NCBI GenBank assembly: GCA_009746045.1
Contig: RPFO01000333.1
Coordinates: 112,501-176,500, forward strand
Source of the DNA: Mesostigma viride
Taxonomy: Eukaryota > Streptophyta > Mesostigmatophyceae > Mesostigmatales > Mesostigmataceae
Direction: 5' to 3'
Length of the DNA: 64,000 bases
Shown: positions 24,052 through 35,140 of the stretch, one piece after another
Layout: each line of letters begins with the position of its first letter
Numbering within the stretch: position 1 is the first letter of the stretch
Notes under the pieces: generated by a model
The model's input: only the letters and a program-made list of their open reading frames with translations
The model's database searches: none
What the model was told of the DNA's origin: nothing
Program-made: the position numbers and the translations under genes

Positions 24052-26499
24052 ATGCCACCAAAACGCAGCCTTGACAAACATTTTGAGCTGTCGTCGGCAT
24101 TCCCGTCGACAGCAGCACGTGCGACATCAACTCCTGCGGACGCCAACCTTTTCGCGCTGATCGAAGCTCTCCCCCCCGGTCTGCCTCCCTCGACGCAGTG
24201 CTCTACGCCAAACTCGTCGCCCATTCCCAAGAAAACCCGCACTTCCCATACCAAATGGGACGTCCGCCGCTTCGGCGCCGGCCAGCGGGATTTTTGCATC
24301 TTGGAAATCTTTACGCTCACAAAGGAACACTGATGTGACGATGTTATCAAGTTCCTGGCCCGCCATGACGAACTTTTCCTGCCTACCCCTGGCGACAAGG
24401 TCACCAAGCCCGCCTGGGAATGGCTGCTTCAAGAACCGGAGGCGTACATACTTGAAGGCAGTCATCATGTGCAGCTACATGCGCTGCGACGCCCAGGACA
24501 TCACCCAGATTGGCTACGCTGGCCTCAGGAGCCTCCTGCATCAGACGGGCAGCCACAGCAGCTGCAGCATCCCCGCAGAGCAGCACCTCCCCCAGCACGG
24601 ACTCCATCCGAGCTGTGCACAGTGGCGGAGCAGCTGGCGCCGATGGCTGAGCAGCTCGCCGCCCTGAACGCGCCTGACGGCCCACTCAACACTCTCTCGG
24701 CCAAGGTCAACAACATTGAAGCCAGGGTCGCCCTTAAGCTCCAGCCTCAGTTTACTGCTACGCAAGAGCACATTGCCACCAAAGTTTCCGAGGCCACAGC
24801 CACTGTGACCACCCGCCTTAACCCCTCAACCGTCCTCGTGCCGATTTTCGACCACGAGTTTTTCTCGTGACTCAAAATCGGCACGAGTTTGTGCGCCCTG
24901 TAGGGATCTGGCGGGAAGGTTTTTTCGGGTAAAAATAGGACCGTTGGAAAGATCTAGATCTGCTCTTTCCGTAGGACACTTGAATGACCGTATCTGACCA
25001 CCGGACCAGGGTGCAAACCCTGGTCAAAGTCAACAGGGTACTCTAAACTGGTGACTCAAAATAGTCACCAGTTATTTTGAGCATTTTCTTGCGGTTCCCT
25101 GGGTGAAACAAGACATGTAAGTGCTTGGATGTAGTGTTTGGGTACAGTTGCAGTCCCCCCTGACATACTAGGGTGAAATCCAAGGTATACGTGGTCCATC
25201 ATGCGTTGGTTGTGAAGCCCGTGCTCGCGGCACGCGCGTAGCCTTCTCCAAGCATATGCGGCAGTGGTTATGGCAAGCGTTGGTGGCACCCTGGTTGGAA
25301 TAGGTGTTAGCATGCATTTTTACCAATATTCCATGCTTACCTATCATGTCCAGGTTCAAAACTGCACTAGAATGCTTGTTTTAGCCCCCCAAAACTGGTG
25401 ACTCAAATGAGTCACCAGTTATTTTTAGCACTCTCTTGTGGGTCCCTGGGGCGGTTACAATTTTTAGTGTTGCGTTACCCATCCTAACTTGTAAACCTAT
25501 CTACAAAACCAACCCCAGGGTCAACTCATTGAGAAAAGAGGTCTATCACGCATTGTAAGAGTGTCACCGCACACACTCACCGTACCCCCCTGAGGGGGGG
25601 GCTATTTATAGAGCAGGGGGACCTAGTACTAGGACCACCCACTATACCCCCAGGTGGGCCCTCATATGGGTATGCTTGGTTCCCAGTATGGTCTAGAAAT
25701 AATAATTAGGTTGAATGGGGGCACCTGTGGCGTACTGTGCAACTGGTGACTCATCCTAGGCACGAGTCAGAGACGGTTGAGGGGTTAACCAGGTGGAAGG
25801 CCGAGTCGGCCATGGCACCGTGAAACTTGAGGCAGTTGCTGCCAAGGTAGACGCCCTGGCCACGCAGGTCCCCGAGATCGCCGAGCGAACGGCCACCATC
25901 GCCGCCCAACCTGCTGGTATAGGGCTAGCGATGACCCCTCGACTCGCGCCTCCTGGGCGGACCTGCTCAAGAGCCAGGCATCCTCTACCACGACCGCCAT
26001 CACCACCAAGCTCCAGGAGCTGGAAGACACGCGCCGCGAGGCCGCTGACCGCGACCGTCGCCGCTGCCGGGTCATCCTCAGGCGCTTCGACATGCCGCCG
26101 GAGGAGACCCCAGACTCTCTTCTCGACGAGCTGAAGAAACAGCTCTTGGCGTGCATGCAGCTGCCAGGTGCGGCACTGCAGGGCGCCTACCGCCTGCCCC
26201 ATCCACGGGCCAAGGCTGGGCCCCCTCCAGTGGTCCTCACCTTCAGCGACATCACAGCCCGAGTTCGGTTCCTCTCTCGCCGCAAGAAGCTGGTGAACAC
26301 CTCCTGGTCGCTTGACGACGACCTGACGCCAGCCCAGCAGCAGCAACGCCGCGATCAGTGGCCCGACTACATCCGCCATGCAAGACCAACCCCGAGAAGC
26401 CCCAAGTGTACTGGCGGGGCGGGGACCTCTATGTCAACAAGAAACTGTGGAAGCCCCCCCGGGCCTCCCCGGGATAGAGCACTCCAGCTAGTTGTCTAG
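24052..26499 (+). pseudogene. LINE C ORF1 (frameshifted and interrupted)
   Basis: Begins MPPKRSLDKHFELSS; a stop and frame change follow at 24334. The middle part (ARVALKLQPQFTATQEH, ATATVTTRLN) is cut at a TTAA by the element 24822-25784 and resumes as QVEGRVGHGTVKLEAVAAK in the same frame once the element and one TTAA are removed. A C-terminal part (AYRLPHPRAKAGPPPVVLTF, RRKKLVNTSWSLDDDLT) matches the ORF1 of LINE B. Not translatable as one protein. Confidence 0.8.
24822..25784. mobile_element. TTAA-type DNA transposon, family 4
   Basis: 963 bp between TTAA at 24818-24821 and 25785-25788, terminal inverted repeats CCCCTCAACCGTC. A palindrome of the form AACTGGTGACTC...GAGTCACCAGTT occurs near 25049 and 25392, with a half copy at 25740, spaced about 345 bp. 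Non-coding. It sits inside a LINE ORF1 codon run, which fixes its borders exactly. Confidence 0.93.
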
Positions 26500-26891
26500 A
26501 TGGGGGCAATCGATTATGGGATAGCTTAGGCATTACAACACTTGAAACGATATTAGCGCACAGCGTTATAGTACCTTCAATTAGCTCTGGCACCTTGTGG
26601 CCATCAGCTTGCGCCTTAATTAGCCGACGTCTTGCGCCCACCTCACATTTGTAGCATAAGCTATGCGTCAGCCTACCTATGGTATTGCACTGGTTGTATT
26701 GCACCCACAGTGTTGCGCCCCGGCACCATGCCGTGGAGAGAGCGCTCTGTGGCCTGCCCACCTGCGGCAGTGAGAGAAGCTAGGGCGCCCTCCCTCCTTC
26801 TCGCTGTATAAAGGGTTGAAGGTTCCTTTACTCTGTATTGGCACCCACATGACGCAGTCACGTGCTTATTAATTAATTAATTAACTTCGTC

Positions 26892-27183
26892 ACCCGTAAT
26901 TTCCTCGTCCTTCGTACGTCTCCTAGACCCTAGTCCGACACGCAGCAATCTGCAGCAATGCACGTACAGTCGTACATGCACGGCCAGCTTGGCACCTGCA
27001 TCTAGTTCCGGCTCCACGTGCCGTCCAAAATGATGCCAGAAGCTACTTCGAACGAGGTTCATACGCAAAAAATACGCAAAAAATACGCAGTGCGTATTTT
27101 TTTTCCCATTTTCATACGGAAATATTGCGTATGGCGTATAATACGCGCCATACGGCGTATTATATGCCGTATGGCTGTTCACT
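26892..27183. other. ATACGC-rich insertion border in a LINE
   Basis: 27056-27180 is a series of ATACGC, GTATGGCG and palindromic CGCCATACGGCG motifs. It abuts the point where the LINE RT frame (27184 upward, minus) is lost. No gene recognised. Confidence 0.4.
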
Positions 27184-27491
27184 GCAGGTCGAACCCCGCC
27201 ATGCTCTTTCAGTTTCTCGTTAAGGATGTCCAAGCCGGCCTGGCTCGAACCAGCAGTAAAGAGCGCACGTGCTCGGCGCATGACGTGATCCACGATCGAC
27301 AATAATGAACAGGTATATGGGGTCAGGACACAACCTTGCCACACCCCGTGGTGAAGGGGGAATGGTGGGGTGGTGCCTTCCGCTTTCCGCACTTTACTGC
27401 CTGTGAGCCTTCATACAGTATCAACAGGCGAATGGCAGCAATAAACGCAGGTGGCACTCGATCCAGAGCTAGGATGGCCCAAAGAGCCTCC

Positions 27492-27549
27492 ACGGGAATA
27501 TGTGCTACATGATCTCCCAACGGAGTCATGTTATAATTTAATTTAATTT
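27492..27549 (+). mobile_element. 58-bp LINE 3' end insertion
   Basis: A tiny 5'-truncated LINE copy consisting of the CTCCCAACGGAGTC hairpin and an AATTTAATTT tail. It is flanked by the 11-bp duplication AAAGAGCCTCC (27481-27491 and 29249-29259), the right copy being displaced by the TTAA element that later entered the tail. Confidence 0.82.
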
Positions 27550-27553
27550 TTAA

Positions 27554-29246
27554 CCCCTAAATGGTCTTGCTGCCGATTTTCCGCCAAAAATCGAGTTCCA
27601 GCCGATGCATCGGCCCCTTCTCGGGGGACCAGATGCCGCGAAATCTATTGAGAATTAGGAAAAGTTTAGCTGAGAAGATCGAAAGCTTATAAAATTCTTC
27701 ACAGCATGGTACTAGGGTTTGCATACTTTTGACAAAGTTATAGAGGTGTTCTGGCCGGTCAAAGTACAAGGGGTCAGGGTACTTTTTCACGTACAACGTG
27801 CATTCCGGAAAACGACGACCTGGCCATGGCGGCTTGCGCCCACGCATGGCATTTACGTTTGCGTTCGAATTTTCAGGCCAAACTTAGGATATTGGTTTTA
27901 TACGTCCTAAAGATCATACAGGCCAATTTTGTGTTCGCGGGAATGCCATTTGATAGGTGTCGGCAGCGTTCTTGCTGGAAAAAACTGCGATCAGGCCGGA
28001 CGATAGAAACGTTGACAGCAATACCTTTACGGCGTATTTTAAAGGACATATTGGTTTCTTTGTACTTTTTATGATACATAGTAGTCGTAAACGTGCAAGG
28101 GTGGCCAGAAATCGCCGAATCCAGCGACCATGCTGCACAACTTTGGTGTGCCGAAATGCGCCATTTTGCGGCCACCGCCTGGGCCAAGGTAACGCCATTC
28201 ATGCCTGGTAAAGCTTAAGCATCGTTTTCCTATCGATGTTTGACGTTTATATATACGTTCTAGCTTGTGTAGCACATTCTTTTTGCATTATTCATGCTCT
28301 TTCTTGACCCTGGCCTGGCCCCTTTCTAAAACACCCTTCTTAGATGCTTCCCTCAGTCAGTTGACCTGCCACAGGGTGATGGTGATAAGTTTTAGAGGCT
28401 GTATGGGTTTGAATACCTCCATATATGTTTGTTATACATTTCCCATACACATATTGCATGAGTGTGAGGCAGTTGGCTGGTCTCTGTGGCATCATCAAGC
28501 ACGTAACTGGTGAGTAAAAGCTTCCCATTGACAGCATGTGCCACCAGGTGTGCTGGCCATCACCTGGCAAGCTATAGCAGCTTAGGCCTAGTTTATCCTT
28601 GCTAGGGCAGGCTGAAATAGGCTCAACATCACTAGTTTGTTGGTGGCTGTCTCCTAGAATGCATGCCTTGCGTAGGGTATCCGTACCACGTTACCTACGA
28701 GCATGGACAAGGTGGCACCTGCACATAGGTGCCATGTAAGGGCAGTGTGATGATGCAGTTATGTTTCCCCATCATTGTGGAAGGGAAATGTATTGTTTGG
28801 CATGGTTGGTGGCCATATTAGTAGGTAGTATGCCCACCCCTACCCCCTTGGTTGCTTTTTACCAACGGTACCCCTATGGGCTGTACTGGGTGTAACTGCT
28901 GGTATACCCACCCAAATGATGACCCCAATGGCTCAAACTGTTCAGCAACTAATTGTTTATCATCCCTGAAGTGGTAGGTGCCTAGGTCTTATAACATAAT
29001 TCAAAATGCACATTCTACCAAAAATGAAAACGCGCGTCTTGACCCCCCTGACTTTGACGGCAGTTATATATGGCCTACCCTGCATATATGTGAGGTTGTG
29101 ATATACCAACCCGAAGGGCAACTCATGGACATGCTTGGCCCCCAAGGACAGGGCTCCATTGGATATGGGTGGGTTGGATGGCATCTGGTTTGCAAAATTG
29201 TGAAGATCCAGCCGATTTATCGGCAGGATCTCAGACCATTTAGGGG
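27554..29246. mobile_element. TTAA-type DNA transposon, family 5
   Basis: 1693 bp between TTAA at 27550-27553 and 29247-29250, terminal inverted repeats CCCCTAAATGGTCT. Subterminal palindromes contain GCCGATGCATCGGC (left) and CCGATTTATCGG (right). No transposase-like frame. Inserted into the tail of a 58-bp LINE fragment inside a LINE RT. Confidence 0.92.
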
Positions 29247-29832
29247 TTAAAGAGCCTCCCAGAGGACCGTGTCAAAGGCCTTGATATAGTCAACAAAAGT
29301 GAAGACCATGCAGTGGCAAACTGTCAGGGGGAAGGCGACGCACCTCCTCCATCAACCGGCGCGCGACAAACACAGCCATGACTGTCAGTGTTACAACCAC
29401 GACGGAAACCCATCTGAGACTCACCCAGGTGCCCAGGGGTCCAGCGCGGCGCGGAGCCTGTGCAGCATCACATGTGCGCATGAAGACCTTCAGCGCGCGG
29501 CGCTCTGGAGGCAGACACCCCTGTAGTTACCGGGGTCAGCAGCAGAGCCCTTCTTGTACAGCATGACGCGGATGGCCGTCTGCCACTCAGCAGGCGGAGC
29601 CTCGTCAGAAAGCAGGACACGGTTGCAGAACGCCAGCAGAAGATCCCTAACCGCCGGATCAGGGGTCTTCAGCAGCTCAGCAGAAAGGTGGTCGGCACCG
29701 ACCGCCGCATTGTACCGCAGGCGAGCAAGGTCGCCGTCCAATTCCTTCAAAGTGAAGGGGTGGACGATGTCGTCGGTGGCAAGGCAGCCCTCCTGCAAGG
29801 CGGGGACTTGGTACACTAGGAACTCGGCTTTG

Positions 29833-30200
29833 AGAATGGGTGAGAAAAGGTGAGAAAAAGGGTGAGATGGGTGAGAAAAAGGGTGAGAAATGGGTGAGAA
29901 TGGGTGAGAAAAGTGAGAAAATAGGGTGAGAAATGGGTGAGAATGGGTGAGAAAAGGGCAATCTCACCCGGGTGAGATTGCCCCAAAAAGGTGAAAAAAG
30001 GGGAAAAACGTGAGAAAAATCTCAAAAAAACAGGACGTGAGATAAGTGAGAAAAACGGGAGGTGTGAAACGTGAGAAAAATCTCAAAAAAACAGGACGTG
30101 AGAAAAGTGAGAAAATCAGGACGTGAGAAAAGTGAGAAAAGTGAGAAAAGTGAGAAAAGTGAGAAAAGTGAGAAAAGTGAGAAAAGTGAGAAAACACAGC
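29833..30200. repeat. GTGAGAAAA-type minisatellite
   Basis: Irregular units of 8-20 bases built on GTGAGAAAAG, becoming a regular 10-bp tandem array at 30121-30190. No coding potential; the minus-strand frames it creates are runs of Phe, Ser and His. Confidence 0.93.
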
Positions 30201-30401
30201 GCTGAGAAACACAGCCATAATACAATATGCTGGCAGCAGACATATGCATGCAGTGCCAGTAACAACCGCTGTTCAAAACAGCACGAACAATCATGATTTT
30301 TTCAACAATGTTTGAATAATTTAATTGTTTACAGCTGCAAGAACCCGTTGATTCAACTATTCAACACTGTTACGGCGTTATGTACATCTTCGGCATTCAA
30401 T

Positions 30402-33400
30402 AGGTCATCTAGTCGCTCCACACGTAAGCCAGCCATAATTTCAATGCACAAGGATACACATTTCCATCACATGCATTCATCTTCATCATCCTGAACGACT
30501 CGAAAACGCGGAAAAGATAACGGCAGGCTCGAGCTACCATGGTCCGGATTCTCCCGATTTCTGGCCTGCGCTGGTTGTCTCTTTGATATTAGATTGGTTG
30601 AATATAGTTCGTTTTCGGCTAGGAGGCGTGGCCTTTGCATGACGGGCAAGAGGATTTCAGCCGTGGGCAACCAAGCACACATGTCGTCGGGCTAGTCCGA
30701 CGAGTGCGCACGTGAACCGGCACTCCCGGTCACACACGACACCATAGAGATAGTCAGCTGCACCGCCTCATGTCGGCGAAACCCATAGTTCCATCGGAAT
30801 CGTTTCAGCGGCCGGCATTTCCTCTCCGCGTTTCCTCAACCTCGTTTTCAGGATCATACTCATCGTTCCTGCATTTTCCTCTTCCACGCAGGTTGTGGCT
30901 TTTTTGAAAGCCACGAATGTACCCGGGGATGGGACGCTTCGGCTGCCTCAATGCCTACACATTCAATACGATGTCCCCCTCTCACCTTCCTCCATCATTC
31001 CGCTCACATTGCACTACGTGTCTGTGTTTTGTTCTTTTTCTTGTTCTCGTTTGTTTTGCTGTTCTTGTCCTTTTTCTTTTACTTTACTGAGGGAGCTAGG
31101 CTGGGCTGCGCGCTGTGTGTGCTACTCTCGTGTTTTTCTGTGGGCACTTGAGAGACTAACCAAGGATCGGGCCCCCCACACGGCAATATCAGCCTTTGCT
31201 TTTGTTTACCCTCCCATATCTCTTTACAAACGCCAAAAAAACACAAAGGCAGGAGCACGGTGACTCATCTGGAACATGAAGAAGGGAAATCTTTTCGTTA
31301 CAGGAAAGAGGTGTCAAGTATGACAATTGGAAGGCCCCCCCACTGGGAATCCACATGTTCCGAGTCCATTCAGCTGTGTTGTTAGCCACATCCTGCCCCG
31401 GGGAGATGCATCATGGACCACCGCTATCGCGTAACGGGTGTTACGCAGTGAATATTGACTTACCTCAATATGCTCCGCTCTGGTTCTGTTTGATGTCTTA
31501 GCTCTCAGTGCATCTGAATCATCATGAAACACCTTATGACTTTCTGGCATGCTCTTACCCTCCACAGAATACGGCAATCCAGTGGCATTGATTACCGGAA
31601 GTACACTGCTATTTCTCGGCAGTTCCCCTATCGTATCTCCTCACAGGCATGGCGGAAGCGTTGTCGCATCAACACGCGCCATAACCATCACTGCAAGGAT
31701 GACCATACTCTACGTCGCCTCCGGCGCTTACAGCGCACGCATTTGTCGCTTACCAACTCCACTCGCCCACACCCCGTAAGCACCCATCGCGTCATTTATG
31801 CCATTTACAACCGCAGGTACCCTCAGCGTATCTACGTTGGCCAGACGCAACGGGATGCCTGGACGCGTTTTCAGGAACATGTCCGAGCGGCACGCCGCCT
31901 TCATATTGGCCGCCCTGCCGCCAACGACGACACCCCCCTACATGGCGCCATGGCCCAATACGGGTGGTGGGATTGGCGAGTCGTCCCCTTGGAACATGTC
32001 CCCGGCACCTTTACCGGCGCCGCTTTTCGCAAAGCCGCAGGGCATCGGGAAACGTTTTGGAAACGAATGTTACATGCATTTCTGCCCCACGGTTTTTGCA
32101 TTGAAGGCAAGAGTTTCAAAGCTCGGTCTCGCCGCCGCCCGCCTCCCCTCCGTCCCCGCCCTCTTATGTTCATCCGTGCCTGGCGTCTGAAGCACAATCT
32201 CCACCCATATCGCCCCTATCCCCCCAGCGTCACCCCGGCCCCTCCACCTTCCACACATGTGTCCACCGATCCTTCCCTTTACTCCACCAGTCTCCGCTGC
32301 TTACGTCACATGTCTCGGCTTATGCAACGCGGCAACTTTCATGCATCCTATCTCGAAGCCTGCAGCTTGAAGAAGCTTACCAGCTTACACATTGCCGTCG
32401 GGTCGTGCTCCCCAGCTGATCTGCAAGTCCCCCGCTCCCATGCCACTAGTCTGCGAGGCCTTCTCTCACGTATCATTCGGCACCGTGTCAATGGGAATGC
32501 AGATGCACTGCGTCCGCGCCGTTTGCTGATCTCACCTTTCATTCATGCTGCGATGGATGAGCTGTGTTTGCCACACATTCTGCATTTGCCGCAAGTGCAG
32601 GCTGCGATGCCGCTCGTGGTGCGCAACACTTTCGGCACTCCCATTGCCGCCTGGCATTACTCTCCCACCTTGGGACAAATGGTTTTCAGCAACGGGAAGG
32701 TCAGCCGCGATACAACGCCCACCGAGCTGGCCACCATCTTGGCAGGGCCCTGCCCCTGCCAACAACAACGGTATTTCAAGTACCTTGATCCCACCTCACA
32801 GCACGTCATGACCGCTGACCTCAGCATCCTGCCGAGCCACACGCTTGTAGACCTTTTTGCCAAAGGCACCAAGTTTCGGCCGTGGGTCCAGCGCACGTGT
32901 GCCAAAGAGGTGAATGCACTGCTCTCCACATCACTGCGCAAATTCTGCAATGCCATGAGCACGGACCTACAGCTTGCTCCCCTTGCCATGGAACCGTGGT
33001 TTCGCGCCGTCATTCACGAATGCAATGCACGTCTCACCAGGCTTGATTACCGTCTCCAGCAGGTCCACCGCACCACCTGGCTCAACACCACAGATAAAGC
33101 ACTTCTTGACCACTTCAAGCAGGACTTTATCATCACGTGTGTTGACAAGAGTGCCAACAACTTTGCTTTCATATGCAAGAAGCACTACCTTGCTACTTTG
33201 CAACACGAGTTGGCGTCCAGCCCTACCTATGTTCAGCGTGCACAGTCCACCGCCAGTATCACTGCTGCTCATCGGGCTTTTCTGCACAGCCAAAACATTT
33301 TTGCTCGGGCATTCCTTAAGCGGCAGCGACGCGCCACCACCACTACGTTCCCATATCTGTATCTCACTCTTAAGCTGCACAAAACTCCTGTTGCTTTGCG

Positions 33401-35140
33401 CACCATTGCTGCGTCGCATTCAGCCCCACTGATGCCTCTCTCGAAACTCATCTGCCATGCTTTGAATGCTCTTCTCCCCGAAGCCAATGCATTATGGGTG
33501 GAGGTGCTGTCGAATGCCGGGTATGAATGCGCTGGTAGTTGGATCGTCATAGACTCAGCCCAAGTACGCCTACGCCTTGCCGCCCTTAGCCGTTCTAAGA
33601 CAGCAGCAGAGAAACGTATACCTATGCCCATAGCCACCTATGATTTCACCACTCTATATACCACACTAGATTTGCACGATTTGAAAGCTCGTTTAGATAG
33701 CCTCCTTACTCGTCTGTATGCACGTAGGCCTCACGGGCGCAACCACCTGCACGTGCGTGTTTCTCAGACCAAGCCCACGGCAACGTGGCTCTCAGGGATC
33801 GCGGCAGGTGCTATCGTGCGGGATGGTTATAATTATATTATCACGAAGGCTGACCTTGTCCATTGGATCTCTTATCTTGTTGATAACACCTTCATCTGTT
33901 TTGCGGGCAATGTATACCAACAAGCTATCGGCATCCCTATGGGCACTAACTGTGCCGGGCTCCTTGCAAACCTCTATCTATACACTTATGAGCTTGCATT
34001 CATGGAGAATCTCATTGCCTCAAACGATGATGTTCTCATCAGGCGTTTTATCCATACATGTCGATACATTGATGATGTCATCGCTTTCGACAACCCTGAT
34101 TTCGCAACCCATTTGTATATCACCGCTGGTCTGCCTGGCATCTACCCGCAAGCGTCCCTCACATTAAAGCTCACGTCGGAGGATACTCATTGCAATTACC
34201 TCGATCTTAACATTACCCATAACAAGAAGGGCTGGCGTACGGCTGTCTATGATAAGCGCAAGGATCCTAAATACCAGCAAATTCCTTTTATTCGTTACCC
34301 CGATATTCACAGTCTCCTTTCCCACACAGCAAAATATGGTGTTGTTCTTTCTCAGTTACATCGTTTTTCCCGTCTTTGTTCTTATCGTGTTGATTTCATC
34401 ACGACTCTTGTTGAACTCTTGCAGCGTTTATTGGTCAAAGACTATGACCGAGCCATTATGCTCCGTCAAGTCCGATGTTTTTTGCAACGTCACCCACATC
34501 TGTTCGGTGCTGCCCCTTGGCACAAGCTCTACAAACAGGTCGTGGACCGGCTGGATCGCATAGTATCTCCGCACATCTGAACCCTGTGATGCCAGATCTC
34601 CTTTGCGGCCGTTCCGAGCTTGGCACTGGATTCGTTGTCCACATCGTCGCGTCGCTGCCGCAACACGATGTTTTCTGGCATCCGCGGGCTTTTGGTTCCC
34701 GCCGCACATTTGAAAGTGCTGTCCTCCGGCTTTTTGCCTTTGCACCGTGTGCAGTTCTTGGACGTTTGGAATCATGGCATGGCTAACGTGATGACTGACT
34801 AGCTAGACCTTTTCAGTGGTTTTCCATTTGCGGGTATTTCCTCGTAAATGGTGGGAGAGCGATCGCAGCAATGGTGCTCACCACTAGACACTCCCGGCCA
34901 GTTAGGCTCGAAACACACGCCCTGATCAAGCATGCTGTTTCCGGCCCCACCGTCTAGGTCATCTAGTCGCTCCACACGTAAGCCAGCCATAATTTCAATG
35001 CACAAGGATACATGCACATTTCCATCACCATTCATCTTCATCATCCTGAACGACTCGAAAACGCGGAAAAGATAACGGCAGGCTCGAGCTACCATGGTCC
35101 GGATTCTCCCGATTTCTGGCCTGCGCTGGTTGTCTCTTTG
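30402..35140 (+). mobile_element. Penelope-like retroelement, permuted (N-terminal GIY-YIG) type
   Basis: Flanked by the 16-bp target duplication ATCTTCGGCATTCAAT (30386-30401 and 35141-35156). It has the partial tandem structure typical of Penelope elements: 30402-30587 repeats 34956-35142, forming pseudo-LTRs. Between them lies one long coding frame (31524-34580). The N-terminal nuclease places it with the Chlamys/Naiad-type permuted Penelope elements. I could not see a canonical hammerhead ribozyme core by eye in either pseudo-LTR. Confidence 0.93.
31524..34580 (+). CDS. Penelope-like GIY-YIG endonuclease / reverse transcriptase
   Basis: A 1018-aa uninterrupted protein. Residues 90-190 are a GIY-YIG nuclease: VIYAIYNRRYPQRIYVGQT, then an Arg/His helix (RFQEHV) and the late Glu region (GHRETFWKRML). 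A long basic linker follows. The RT runs from about 560 to 880: finger motif YLTLKLHKTPVALRTIAAS (about 612-630), motif A ATYDFTTLYTTLDL (about 700), motif B AIGIPMGTNCAGLLANLYLY (about 800) and motif C CRYIDDVIAFDNP (about 845). The C-terminal region ends SPHI. It nicks target DNA and primes reverse transcription of the element RNA. Canonical Penelope proteins carry GIY-YIG at the C-terminus; here it is N-terminal. All visible catalytic residues are present and the frame is intact, so recent activity is plausible. The start is the first ATG of the open frame; the true start could be further in. Confidence 0.92.
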   Translation: MKHLMTFWHALTLHRIRQSSGIDYRKYTAISRQFPYRISSQAWRKRCRINTRHNHHCKDDHTLRRLRRLQRTHLSLTNSTRPHPVSTHRVIYAIYNRRYPQRIYVGQTQRDAWTRFQEHVRAARRLHIGRPAANDDTPLHGAMAQYGWWDWRVVPLEHVPGTFTGAAFRKAAGHRETFWKRMLHAFLPHGFCIEGKSFKARSRRRPPPLRPRPLMFIRAWRLKHNLHPYRPYPPSVTPAPPPSTHVSTDPSLYSTSLRCLRHMSRLMQRGNFHASYLEACSLKKLTSLHIAVGSCSPADLQVPRSHATSLRGLLSRIIRHRVNGNADALRPRRLLISPFIHAAMDELCLPHILHLPQVQAAMPLVVRNTFGTPIAAWHYSPTLGQMVFSNGKVSRDTTPTELATILAGPCPCQQQRYFKYLDPTSQHVMTADLSILPSHTLVDLFAKGTKFRPWVQRTCAKEVNALLSTSLRKFCNAMSTDLQLAPLAMEPWFRAVIHECNARLTRLDYRLQQVHRTTWLNTTDKALLDHFKQDFIITCVDKSANNFAFICKKHYLATLQHELASSPTYVQRAQSTASITAAHRAFLHSQNIFARAFLKRQRRATTTTFPYLYLTLKLHKTPVALRTIAASHSAPLMPLSKLICHALNALLPEANALWVEVLSNAGYECAGSWIVIDSAQVRLRLAALSRSKTAAEKRIPMPIATYDFTTLYTTLDLHDLKARLDSLLTRLYARRPHGRNHLHVRVSQTKPTATWLSGIAAGAIVRDGYNYIITKADLVHWISYLVDNTFICFAGNVYQQAIGIPMGTNCAGLLANLYLYTYELAFMENLIASNDDVLIRRFIHTCRYIDDVIAFDNPDFATHLYITAGLPGIYPQASLTLKLTSEDTHCNYLDLNITHNKKGWRTAVYDKRKDPKYQQIPFIRYPDIHSLLSHTAKYGVVLSQLHRFSRLCSYRVDFITTLVELLQRLLVKDYDRAIMLRQVRCFLQRHPHLFGAAPWHKLYKQVVDRLDRIVSPHI

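Larger units (their letters stand above)
23880..26882 (+). mobile_element. ORF1-only LINE C with a nested TTAA element
   Basis: Bounded by the 9-bp target duplication AACTTCGTC (23871-23879 and 26883-26891). It begins with GATATACCACGAGCCATAAG and ATGGCTGACGGCGGAGCTCA (shared with LINE B), carries a broken ORF1 and ends in a (TTAA)n tail. A 963-bp TTAA element interrupts it. No reverse transcriptase. Confidence 0.9.
27184..29818 (-). pseudogene. LINE reverse transcriptase, N-terminal half, interrupted
   Basis: On the minus strand, 29816-29490 encodes the finger region (ARLRYNAAVGADHLSAELLK, EWQTAIRVMLYKKGS, NYRGVCLQSA). Then come broken frames and FTFVDYIKAFDTVLWEAL (motif A) at 29300-29251. 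Two nested insertions follow, and the gene resumes at 27480 with LWAILALDRVPPAFIAAIR, then PFPLHHGVWQGCVLTPY (motif B region). It stops at 27184, before the YADD box. Non-LTR RT with several frameshifts. Confidence 0.85.

Noticed and set aside
30402-30700. Hammerhead ribozyme in the Penelope pseudo-LTR
   Set aside because: CTGAACGA...GAAA at 30492 is close to the core but has an extra base, and I cannot form stems I and III; a covariance search would decide.
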